The notes under the pieces are model-generated. The model saw only the letters and a list, made by a program, of their open reading frames with translations. It ran no database searches and was not told where the DNA came from. Positions 8,665-16,768 of a stretch of DNA of 64,000 bases are shown piece after piece; position 1 is the first letter of the stretch; every line of letters begins with the position of its first letter. A program made the translations under genes and the position numbers. Origin of the DNA: Paucimonas sp036675285 (GTDB taxonomy: Bacteria > Pseudomonadota > Gammaproteobacteria > Burkholderiales > Burkholderiaceae_D); assembly GCA_036675285.1 (NCBI GenBank), contig JAKFFK010000245.1, positions 22,398-86,397 of the forward strand, read 5' to 3'.

Positions 8665-9494
8665 GTATGGCCGACTACTTGCAGGACAATGATGCAACCG
8701 GGCGCAAGAAAGCCGTCACCATTCCGGCACTGATGGCGATGCGCACAGCCGGCGAAAAAATCACGATGCTGACCTGTTATGACGCCAGCTTTGCTGCCTT
8801 GATGGATCACTGCGGTCTGGATGTGTTGCTGGTCGGGGATTCGCTCGGCAATGTCTGTCAGGGCCACAGCTCGACACTGCCGGTATCGATTGGCGACATG
8901 GCGTACCATACGGCCTGCGTTGCGCGTGGCAACCGGACCGCATTTCTGGTTGCCGATATGCCATTCGGCACTTATGCCACCCGGGAATCGGCATTCAGCC
9001 ATGCCGTCACACTGATGCAGGCCGGCGCGCAAATGGTCAAACTGGAAGGCGGCGCCTGGTTGGCCGACACCGTTGTATTCCTGGTCGAACGTGGCATTCC
9101 GGTATTCGCGCATCTCGGCTTAACGCCGCAATCAGTGCATCAACTTGGCGGATTCAAGGTGCAGGGCAAAACAGCTGAAAGTGCGGAGCGACTGAAAGCC
9201 GATGCATTGGCGCTTCAGGCAGCGGGCGCCTCGTTCCTCCTCCTTGAAGCGATTCCGGCGGCACTGGCACAGGAAGTCACCAGCCTGCTGGCTATTCCGA
9301 CCATTGGTATTGGTGCCGGCGTACAGTGTTCCGGACAAGTGCTGGTCATGCATGACATGCTGGGTCTGGGCAGCCGCAAGATGCGCATGGTCAGAAATTT
9401 CATGGAAGGTGCGCCCAGCATCGAAGCCGCCGTGCGCGCTTATATTGGGGCAGTCAAGGACCAGTCTTTCCCGGCGACGGAACACAGTTTCTGA
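8661..9494 (+). CDS. panB: 3-methyl-2-oxobutanoate hydroxymethyltransferase
   Basis: A 277-residue PanB, the first committed enzyme of pantothenate synthesis, transferring a hydroxymethyl group from methylene-THF to ketoisovalerate. Seen motifs are MLTCYDASFA, the metal-binding VGDSLGNV, VADMPFGTY, MVKLEGG, HLGLTPQSVHQLGGFKVQG and IGIGAGVQCSGQVLVMHDMLG. It overlaps the kinase gene by four bases. panC is not adjacent in this window. Confidence 0.96.
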   Translation: MSMADYLQDNDATGRKKAVTIPALMAMRTAGEKITMLTCYDASFAALMDHCGLDVLLVGDSLGNVCQGHSSTLPVSIGDMAYHTACVARGNRTAFLVADMPFGTYATRESAFSHAVTLMQAGAQMVKLEGGAWLADTVVFLVERGIPVFAHLGLTPQSVHQLGGFKVQGKTAESAERLKADALALQAAGASFLLLEAIPAALAQEVTSLLAIPTIGIGAGVQCSGQVLVMHDMLGLGSRKMRMVRNFMEGAPSIEAAVRAYIGAVKDQSFPATEHSF

Positions 9495-9509
9495 ACGTAT
9501 CTCGGCTTG

Positions 9510-9537
9510 ATTGATGGGCACTGGCAGCGCCATCAAT
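9510..9537. other. Hairpin between convergent panB and carbonic anhydrase genes
   Basis: An 8-base perfect stem, ATTGATGG / CCATCAAT, enclosing 12 bases. It lies between two convergent stops. No T run follows on either strand, so it could be a transcription or decay barrier rather than a classic terminator. Confidence 0.4.
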
Positions 9538-9587
9538 AGCCTGACTGCGGCGAAGCGTGGCCAGGCCCCCAGATGCAGGCAGGAGGT

Positions 9588-10298
9588 TCAAGTCGGGCAG
9601 TAATCCTCATAACGGGCATAACTGGCCTGCAGCTTTTCCGAGAGTTCGTCCGGATTGCTGACGGTTACGCCCAAATCGCGCAACAAACCATCATGCAAGC
9701 CATAAATCCAGCTATGGATCGTCAGCGTCTGGCCGCGCTCCCAGGCATCGCGCACGGTGCTGGTCTGGCAGACATTGGCCACTTGCTCGATCACATTCAA
9801 TTCGCACAGGCGGTCCTGCTTGGCGCGCGTGGGCAAGGTATCGCCCAGATAACGCTCATGCTTTTGATGCACATCCTGCACATGGCGCAGCCAGTTGTCC
9901 GCCAGGCCAATGCGCCGGCGCGTCAGTGCTGCATGCACACCGGAGCAACCATAGTGGCCGCAGACGATCACATGCTTGACCCCCAGCAAGTCAATCGCGA
10001 ACTGCAGCACCGACAAGCAGTTCAGGTCAGTATGCACCACTACATTGGCAATATTGCGATGAACGAATAATTCGCCCGGCAACAAGTCAACGATTTCATT
10101 GGCCGGCACGCGGCTGTCGGAACAGCCAATCCATAGATATTGCGGCGACTGTTGCGCTGCAAGCTTTTTGAAAAAATCGGCATCTTGCCGCACCATGGAA
10201 GCTGCCCATTCGCGATTATTGCGAAACAGCGTTTCCAGCCCATCATTCTTTTCGGTTGTCATATCCAAATCCATGTCTGTCAAAAAAGTGTTACCCAT
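9588..10298 (-). CDS. Beta-class carbonic anhydrase
   Basis: A 236-residue zinc enzyme that interconverts CO2 and bicarbonate. The zinc ligands and catalytic dyad are visible: Cys59-x-Asp61-x-Arg63 in GCSDSR and His116-x-x-Cys119 in CGHYGCSG, with FVHRNIAN between. The start shown is the longest; a second Met (residue 9 or 13) would be equally plausible because the first dozen residues are not conserved. It is monocistronic and convergent with panB. Confidence 0.93.
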   Translation of the reverse strand: MGNTFLTDMDLDMTTEKNDGLETLFRNNREWAASMVRQDADFFKKLAAQQSPQYLWIGCSDSRVPANEIVDLLPGELFVHRNIANVVVHTDLNCLSVLQFAIDLLGVKHVIVCGHYGCSGVHAALTRRRIGLADNWLRHVQDVHQKHERYLGDTLPTRAKQDRLCELNVIEQVANVCQTSTVRDAWERGQTLTIHSWIYGLHDGLLRDLGVTVSNPDELSEKLQASYARYEDYCPT

Positions 10299-10522
10299 TC
10301 ATGGGAGGCAGGAAATTTACTTTCCGAACGCATCCGCGCTACGCCTTGCGTCTGTGGCAAGACGAGGCATAGGCATGCAAATTTACAGTAATCAGTTCTG
10401 AATTTTCTATATACTCACGCCGCGCGGAAACCGCGTGCCATGGGTTTCATTGTCACGTCAATGCGTGACAGCGGCGCCACGACATTTGCAATCGACGTTT
10501 TCTTCATCAAGGCAGGAAACCA

Positions 10523-11266
10523 ATGGCAGGGCAGATCATAACCCAACACCTGAGCCTGCTGACGATCCTGTTTTGCGCCTACTTTATTCGCGGCATTGCC
10601 GGCTTCGGTTCCGGATTGATCGCCATCCCGCTGCTGGCACTGTCGCACCCACTGCCGTTTGCAGTGCCGCTAATCCTGGCCCTAGATTTTATCGCATCCC
10701 TGGCGTTGACACGCACCGATCAAAAACTTGCCAGCTGGCCTGAAGTGCGATCGCTGCTGCCATTTGGCCTGCTTGGCGGTTTGCTGGGGGCATTTTTGCT
10801 GATGCGGTTTCCCGCATCGGGATTGATGCTGCTGCTGGGAATGCTGGCAGTGCTGGTCGGCTTGATGGATGTACTCGGCTTGCGGCCCAATACGCCAATT
10901 TCGCGCCGCTGGGCGATTCCCACCGGGCTGCTCGGCGGCTGCGCCGGCGCCTTGTTTGGCACCAGTGCGCCGCCTTACATCATTTACCTGTCGCAGCGCC
11001 TGCCGGACAAGAGCGCGCTGCGCGCGACGTTTTCCTTGCTGTTCCTGATCGATGGCAGCTTCCGCTTACTCTTGTTTGCCGTGGCCGGCTTGTTGCTGAC
11101 ATCCGATACGCTGCGGGCAATCTGTCTTGGCCTGGTGCCGATGGCGATCGGCCTTTACCTGGGCCATCGGGTGCATGTCGACCTGACGCAAAAAAGCATG
11201 CAGCGCTTGATCGGTATCATTTTGCTCGGCAGCGGCAGCGCGCTTTTGCTCAAGGCGCTCGCCTGA
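10523..11266 (+). CDS. TauE/SafE-family (TSUP) membrane exporter
   Basis: A 247-residue protein with about eight hydrophobic segments. The N-terminal FCAYFIRGIAGFGSGLIAIP motif (split over two helices) and the internal GGCAGALFGTSAPPYIIYL repeat are typical of the DUF81/TSUP family, thought to move sulfur-containing or organic anions. A good ribosome site (AGGA, 8 bases upstream) supports the ATG. The 225-base upstream region holds a 7-base stem (TGTCACG / CGTGACA, 10451-10470) of unknown meaning. Substrate is not predictable from sequence. Confidence 0.85.
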   Translation: MAGQIITQHLSLLTILFCAYFIRGIAGFGSGLIAIPLLALSHPLPFAVPLILALDFIASLALTRTDQKLASWPEVRSLLPFGLLGGLLGAFLLMRFPASGLMLLLGMLAVLVGLMDVLGLRPNTPISRRWAIPTGLLGGCAGALFGTSAPPYIIYLSQRLPDKSALRATFSLLFLIDGSFRLLLFAVAGLLLTSDTLRAICLGLVPMAIGLYLGHRVHVDLTQKSMQRLIGIILLGSGSALLLKALA

Positions 11267-11513
11267 TGGGGTGCTGCATCAGGCAGCTTGTCGCACACGC
11301 ATATTGCATAAAAACAACACTTTATTGCAAGTTTGCAAAAGATAAATGATAGAGTAGCAATCCATTTAACAATTCCATGAATTGCTTGTAACAAGCCTTG
11401 GTCGAACACGGCATGTGATTGTCTTGCTATTCTGCGCAGGCCCGGGCTGCATCGCGGCAAGCACAGACAGTCACCAGGCAGACCGGATAAAGCTGGCGCA
11501 AGCAACATCATTC

Positions 11514-12389
11514 ATGGATGCGAAGGGAGCAAGATTGATATTGCCACGCGCACTGGCTTTCGCCATCCTGAGCTGCCTGCTGGTGCGGCCGGCAGCTGCG
11601 ACCGACCCGGCAGCAGCCTTGTCATTTGGCGTGATCAGCCAGCGCAGCGCCGTATTGACCGCGCAGTACTGGAATCCGATCCTGCGCTATGTCAGCCGGC
11701 ACAGCGGAGTGCCGCTGCAAATCAAGCTGGCCAAAAACGCCCCTGAACATGCAGCCATGATCGGCCGCAGCGAGCTTGACTTTATCTATTCGAACCACCA
11801 TCTCACGCCGGAAAATGATGCGGTCGGCTATACGGTATTTGCGCGGCCGATCGACGCCGCCATTCACGGCCAGATCATTGTGCTGGCCAGTTCGCCGATT
11901 CGCATCCTGGCGCAATTGCAGGGCCGTGAAGTCACATTTCCTTCGAGGGTCGCGTTCGTCGGCTATCACGTACCGATGGATGCATTGCTACGTGCCGGGA
12001 TTTCAGTCAAGCCGCAATTCTCCGGCAACCAGGAAGGCGCGCTGGGCCAATTGCTGTCGGGGCGAGCCGAGGCGATCGCCGTGAATTCCCAAGTCGCCAG
12101 GAACTTTGCCGAGCGCCAGCACGTCGACTATCGCGTGCTGTGGAGTTCCGGGGAATACCTGAATATTCCGATTGCAGCGCATCCATCGGTGCCAAAATCC
12201 CAGGTGCAGGCGGTGCAGGCTGCGCTGCTGCAGATGGCGGACGATCCGGAAGGCAGGGCTATTCTGACGGCCAGCGCTGCGCTGATTCAGCAAGCTCCGC
12301 CGTATGGCTTTGTTTCCGCAAGCGATCAGGAGTTCGGCAATGTGCGCCGATTTTATAAAAACAGCCTGGTGACTCTGTCTACCCAATGA
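11514..12389 (+). CDS. Periplasmic PhnD/SsuA-like substrate-binding protein linked to a GGDEF-EAL gene
   Basis: A 291-residue protein with a Sec signal peptide (RALAFAILSCLLVRPAAAT) and a type-2 periplasmic binding fold of the PhnD kind: LSFGVISQRSAV..YWNPILRYVSRHSGVP at the N-terminus and DFIYSNHHLT and GREVTFPS segments. The start at 11514 puts the signal peptide at the N-terminus; the 44 upstream residues in the open frame do not fit. No ABC permease or ATPase is nearby. Instead the stop overlaps the start of a membrane GGDEF-EAL protein by four bases (ATGA), so it probably acts as the periplasmic ligand sensor for that enzyme. Confidence 0.82.
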   Translation: MDAKGARLILPRALAFAILSCLLVRPAAATDPAAALSFGVISQRSAVLTAQYWNPILRYVSRHSGVPLQIKLAKNAPEHAAMIGRSELDFIYSNHHLTPENDAVGYTVFARPIDAAIHGQIIVLASSPIRILAQLQGREVTFPSRVAFVGYHVPMDALLRAGISVKPQFSGNQEGALGQLLSGRAEAIAVNSQVARNFAERQHVDYRVLWSSGEYLNIPIAAHPSVPKSQVQAVQAALLQMADDPEGRAILTASAALIQQAPPYGFVSASDQEFGNVRRFYKNSLVTLSTQ

Positions 12390-15199
12390 AATTTGTCTTG
12401 ATCCATAAGCTATGGCAAAAGTTAAGCCTTGCCGCGCGCATCATGCTGGTGTCCGGCACGCTCCTGTTAATTACCGGCGCCGCCTATTTCAGTCTGGCCT
12501 TGCGCAGCGAAATCGATTTTTACCGCAACGACCTGCAGCAAAGCCTGCAGTATGAACTGGATTTTCTTGCCCCGGCGGTCGCGGAACCGGCCATCACTGG
12601 CGACTATGCCCTGATCCAGCAAATGCTGGCGGCACGGGTACGGCAGCCAGCCATGTTGCAAATCACCTGGACTGCCTCGGGCGGCAGCCGCCTGCAAAGC
12701 GCAAGCGATGGCGGCAGCGATGCGGCGCTGGCGGCACCTGGCTGGTTCGTGAGCTGGCTGGATTTTCCGCGCCTGGAAGACAGCAGGGAAATCAGCATCG
12801 GCGGCGAATCCTATGGCCGGGTCCAGGTACAGTTGACGCCGGCGCCGGCCATCAACAAGATCTGGCAGGTGATGCTCAACACATTCGGCGTTTTATTGCT
12901 CGGCATCGGCATCCTGTTTAGCTTGATCGGCGCCATTCTGTCGAACGGTTTGCGCCCGCTGTATGCACTCCAGGCCGCCGCTCAGCAGTTCGGACAAGGC
13001 AAACATTCGCTGCGCATGATTGTGACCGGCCCGCCCGAAATGCAGGCATGCATCCATGCGTTTAACAGCATGGCCAGCAATATCGAGCGACTGTTCGGGT
13101 CGCTGCGCGACAGCGGCGCGCGCAATCGGCTGCTGGGCATCATCGTCGAGCAGTCGAATGTGCCGATCATCACCAAGGATTTGAACGGCCTGATCACCAG
13201 CTGGAACGCGGCCGCGGCCGCGCTGTACGGCTATTCGGCGGAAGAAATGCTCGGACAGCCGACCAGCATATTGCATGTGCCGGGGTCGGGTCGCGAATTC
13301 GAGGAAACCCTATCGCGGGTCAATTCGGCCCAGTCCACCAATTTTGAAACCAGGCGTATCGCCAAAAATGGCGCGATGCTCAATGTGTCGATCAGCGTCT
13401 CGCCGCTGTACGACGAGGAAAACCGGCACATCGGCGAAATCGGCATTTCACGCGACATTACCCGGCAAAAACGCGCAGAAGCCGCGTTGTCGAAAGAAAA
13501 AGAACGCGCCCAGGTGACGCTAGCGTCGATTGCCGACGCCGTAATTACCACCGATACCGATGGCAATGTCGATTACCTGAACCCGGTCGCCGAAAAACTG
13601 CTGGGCTGGCGCTGCGCAGAAGCTTGCGGCCAGCCTCTGACCGCCATTTTCCATGGCGTTAATGAGGCCAGCGGCCAGACCATCGATAATCCGGTGCACC
13701 AGGTTTTGCATGACCGGCAACGGCTGGAAGTGCGCGGCGACGCCGTGCTGGTGTCAAGAAACGGCGTGCGCTTCCCGATCGAGCATTCGGCCGCGCCGAT
13801 TTCCGGCATGGATGGCGGCATCACCGGCGTGGTGCTGGTTTTCCGCGATGTCAGCGCCTCGCACAATATGGCGCGCCAGTTGTCGTGGCAAGCCAGCCAC
13901 GATGCGCTGACGGCGCTGGTCAACCGGCACGAATTCGAGCGACGGCTGGATCTCCTGATCGACACCGCCCACGATCACGACCGCACGCATGCGCTGCTGT
14001 ACATGGATCTGGACCAGTTCAAGATCGTCAACGATACCTGCGGCCATGTCGCCGGCGATGAATTGCTGCGCCAGCTAAGCGCCTTGCTCAACAGCCGGAT
14101 CCGCGGTTCGGACACCGTGGCGCGCCTGGGCGGCGACGAATTCGGCGTGTTGCTGGCCGACTGCCCGCTGGAAAAGGCAATGGAAGTGGCCGAAACACTG
14201 CGCCTGACAGTGTCCGAATTCCGCTTTATCTGGCAAGACAAGACCTTCGCAATCGGCGTCTCGATCGGCGTGGTCGCGATTGCCGGCGCGCGCGACAACA
14301 ATACCGACGTAATGGGCGTGGCCGATGCCGCCTGCTATGCAGCCAAGGACAAGGGCCGCAACCAGGTGCAGGCCAGCCCGAATGCACGCGAACTGTCGCA
14401 GCGGCGCGGCGAAATGCTGTGGATCGCGCGCATCAACAGTGCATTCGAGGAAAACCGCTTCCGCCTGTACTATCAGAAAATAGTGCCGATCGGCGCCGAC
14501 GGCGAAGCCGCGCATCACTATGAAGCGTTGCTGCGCATGCTGGACCAGGAAGGCAATGTAATCCCGCCGATGATGTTCATTCCGGCAGCCGAGCGCTACA
14601 ACCTGATGCGCACACTGGACCGCAAGGTCATCTGCATGGCGTTCGAGGAGTGCGAGCAGCGCAGGCAGCGTCAGTGGCCGGGTGACACGCCGACGATTTC
14701 GATCAATCTGTCAGGCGACTCGCTCAGCGATGCGCTGTTCCTGGATTTCCTGAAAAAGCAGTTTGTCATTTATCAGATCAATCCACAGGAAATCTGTTTT
14801 GAAGTCACCGAAACGGCAGCGATTGCCAACCTGTCCGATGCGGTTGCGCTGATCCGCGAATTGAAGGAAATGGGTTGCCGCTTTTCCCTGGACGATTTTG
14901 GCAGCGGCCTGTCGTCGTTCGGCTACCTGAAAAACCTGCCGGTCGATTACCTGAAAATTGACGGCAGCTTTGTGCGTGACATGGCGACCGACCGGATCGA
15001 CGCGGCGATGGTCGATGCGATCAATAATATCGGCCATGTGATGGGCATCAAGACGATTGCCGAATGGGTGGAAAACCAGGAAACGCTCGACCTGCTGAAA
15101 AGCATCGGCGTCGATTACGCGCAAGGTTATTTGTTCGACCGGCCCAAGCCGATGTCGGAAATTTTCCCCGATACACCGGAGATCATGGCAGGGTTTTAA
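12386..15199 (+). CDS. Membrane PAS-PAS-GGDEF-EAL protein (cyclic-di-GMP turnover)
   Basis: A 937-residue protein. Order: membrane helix (about residues 17-38), periplasmic domain (40-155), second helix (about 160-190), HAMP (190-240), two PAS domains (about 250-370 and 375-495), GGDEF (510-675) and EAL (690-930). GGDEF is intact (582-586), consistent with diguanylate cyclase activity. The EAL core reads EALL at 713-716 and the second signature DDFGSG is at 836-841, so phosphodiesterase activity is plausible. Translationally coupled to the PhnD-like gene, suggesting that a periplasmic ligand sets its activity. A terminator follows 100 bases later. Confidence 0.92.
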   Translation: MKFVLIHKLWQKLSLAARIMLVSGTLLLITGAAYFSLALRSEIDFYRNDLQQSLQYELDFLAPAVAEPAITGDYALIQQMLAARVRQPAMLQITWTASGGSRLQSASDGGSDAALAAPGWFVSWLDFPRLEDSREISIGGESYGRVQVQLTPAPAINKIWQVMLNTFGVLLLGIGILFSLIGAILSNGLRPLYALQAAAQQFGQGKHSLRMIVTGPPEMQACIHAFNSMASNIERLFGSLRDSGARNRLLGIIVEQSNVPIITKDLNGLITSWNAAAAALYGYSAEEMLGQPTSILHVPGSGREFEETLSRVNSAQSTNFETRRIAKNGAMLNVSISVSPLYDEENRHIGEIGISRDITRQKRAEAALSKEKERAQVTLASIADAVITTDTDGNVDYLNPVAEKLLGWRCAEACGQPLTAIFHGVNEASGQTIDNPVHQVLHDRQRLEVRGDAVLVSRNGVRFPIEHSAAPISGMDGGITGVVLVFRDVSASHNMARQLSWQASHDALTALVNRHEFERRLDLLIDTAHDHDRTHALLYMDLDQFKIVNDTCGHVAGDELLRQLSALLNSRIRGSDTVARLGGDEFGVLLADCPLEKAMEVAETLRLTVSEFRFIWQDKTFAIGVSIGVVAIAGARDNNTDVMGVADAACYAAKDKGRNQVQASPNARELSQRRGEMLWIARINSAFEENRFRLYYQKIVPIGADGEAAHHYEALLRMLDQEGNVIPPMMFIPAAERYNLMRTLDRKVICMAFEECEQRRQRQWPGDTPTISINLSGDSLSDALFLDFLKKQFVIYQINPQEICFEVTETAAIANLSDAVALIRELKEMGCRFSLDDFGSGLSSFGYLKNLPVDYLKIDGSFVRDMATDRIDAAMVDAINNIGHVMGIKTIAEWVENQETLDLLKSIGVDYAQGYLFDRPKPMSEIFPDTPEIMAGF

Positions 15200-15301
15200 A
15201 GTGGGTAGCGGCTTAACCCCGAAGGTAGCGTGCCAAGGTCCCGCGCAGCACCACTTCGCCAATTTGGCGACATCAACTGGATGCGATGCCAGCTTCAAAG
15301 T

Positions 15302-15335
15302 AAAAAATCGCCGGCGATGAAGCCGGCGATTTTTT
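15302..15335. terminator. Bidirectional terminator between GGDEF-EAL gene and dnaJ
   Basis: A 9-base stem (ATCGCCGGC / GCCGGCGAT) with a 6-base loop, preceded by six A and followed by five T. It can stop transcription from both convergent genes. Confidence 0.85.
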
Positions 15336-15356
15336 ATTGATCAAGCGAGTTGCGAA

Positions 15357-16493
15357 TTACTCGAAAAAACCCTTGACCTTGTCTTTCCAGGATTTCGATT
15401 GCGGGCTGTGCTTGGCACCGCCTTCCGCCGTCAGGCGGTCGAGTTCGCGCAACAAGTCTTTCTGGCGCTCGGTCAGCTTGATCGGCGTTTCGACCACGAC
15501 GTGGCAGAACAAGTCTCCCGGATAGCCGGAACGCACACCCTTGATACCCTTGCCGCGCAAACGGAAGGTCTTGCCGGTTTGAGTTCCTTCCGGCAAGGTG
15601 AAGGAAGCCTTGCCACTCAGGGTCGGCACTTCGACTTCGCCACCCAACGCCGCCTTGGCAAAGGAAATCGGTATCTCGCAATGCAGATCGTCGCCATCGC
15701 GCTGGAATACCGCATGCTGCTTGATATGGATTTCGACATACAGGTCACCTGGCGGGCCGCCATTCATGCCGGGCTCGCCATTGCCGGAGGAGCGGATCCG
15801 CATACCGTCGTCGATACCGGCCGGGATCTTCACTTCCAGTGTCTTGTTGCGCTTGATGCGCCCGGCGCCGCCGCAGGCGGTACACGGTTCCGGAATGATC
15901 TTGCCGGTGCCGTGGCATTTCGGGCAGGTTTGCTGAATACTGAAAAAACCTTGTTGCATGCGCACCTGGCCATGCCCGCCGCAGGTCGGGCAAGTGGTCG
16001 GCTGGGTGCCGGGCTTGGCGCCGCTGCCGTGGCAAATGTCGCAGCCATCCCAGCTTGGCACGCGGATCGTGGTATCGAAACCGTGCGCCGCCTGTTCCAG
16101 CGAGATATCGAGGTTATAGCGCAAATCGGCGCCGCGATAGACTTGCGGTCCGCCGCCGCGCTGGCCGCCGCCACGTGCATTGCCGAAAATATCGCCGAAG
16201 ATATCGCCGAAGGCATCGGCAAAGCCAGGCCCGCCTGCGCCGCCAAAACCGCCGCTACCCATGTTCGGATCGACACCGGCATGACCATAGCGGTCATAGG
16301 CTTCGCGCTTTTGCGGATCGGACAGCATCTCGTAGGCTTCCTTGGCCTCCTTGAATTTATCTTCCGCGCCTTTGCTATCCGGATTGCGGTCCGGATGGTG
16401 TTTCATCGCGAGCTTGCGATATGCTTTCTTGATGTCATCATCCGAAGCATTTTTCGCTACACCCAGTATTTCGTAAAAATCGCGCTTTGCCAT
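15357..16493 (-). CDS. dnaJ: Chaperone DnaJ (Hsp40)
   Basis: A 378-residue type I Hsp40 that delivers substrates to DnaK and stimulates its ATPase. J domain with HPD (residues 33-35), Gly/Phe-rich linker (about 77-115), and four zinc-binding repeats CDICHGSG, CPTCGGHG, CPKCHGTG and CTACGGAG, then the C-terminal client-binding domains. It follows dnaK on the same strand with a 275-base gap containing a terminator-like hairpin, so it may be partly uncoupled from dnaK. Confidence 0.97.
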   Translation of the reverse strand: MAKRDFYEILGVAKNASDDDIKKAYRKLAMKHHPDRNPDSKGAEDKFKEAKEAYEMLSDPQKREAYDRYGHAGVDPNMGSGGFGGAGGPGFADAFGDIFGDIFGNARGGGQRGGGPQVYRGADLRYNLDISLEQAAHGFDTTIRVPSWDGCDICHGSGAKPGTQPTTCPTCGGHGQVRMQQGFFSIQQTCPKCHGTGKIIPEPCTACGGAGRIKRNKTLEVKIPAGIDDGMRIRSSGNGEPGMNGGPPGDLYVEIHIKQHAVFQRDGDDLHCEIPISFAKAALGGEVEVPTLSGKASFTLPEGTQTGKTFRLRGKGIKGVRSGYPGDLFCHVVVETPIKLTERQKDLLRELDRLTAEGGAKHSPQSKSWKDKVKGFFE

Positions 16494-16678
16494 CTTGTCG
16501 GCACCTTGTTATATCTCGAATGGATTGCATGCACAAAGGCATGTGCCGGCATTCATGCAATCCGTTCTATTCAACCCTGAATACTCATCATCGAACCGAT
16601 TTTTGCCTACGCCTGGATTCGCAGCGGAACCAGGTCACCATGACAAAAGCCGCCATTATCATGCGCTGGATGCAACGG

Positions 16679-16724
16679 AAAACGCCGAGTGGAGGGCCGG
16701 CCGCAAGGCCACCCCAACTCGGCG
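16679..16724 (-). terminator. Terminator after dnaK
   Basis: On the minus strand CGCCGAGT pairs with ACTCGGCG, with a further GGCC / GGCC stem and GC-rich inner pairing, followed by TTTTCC. It lies about 45 bases after the dnaK stop and would lower transcription into dnaJ. Confidence 0.7.
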
Positions 16725-16768
16725 CGTCGTAGCGATATTCAAGCATACCGCCCGACCGGGGACGCAGC

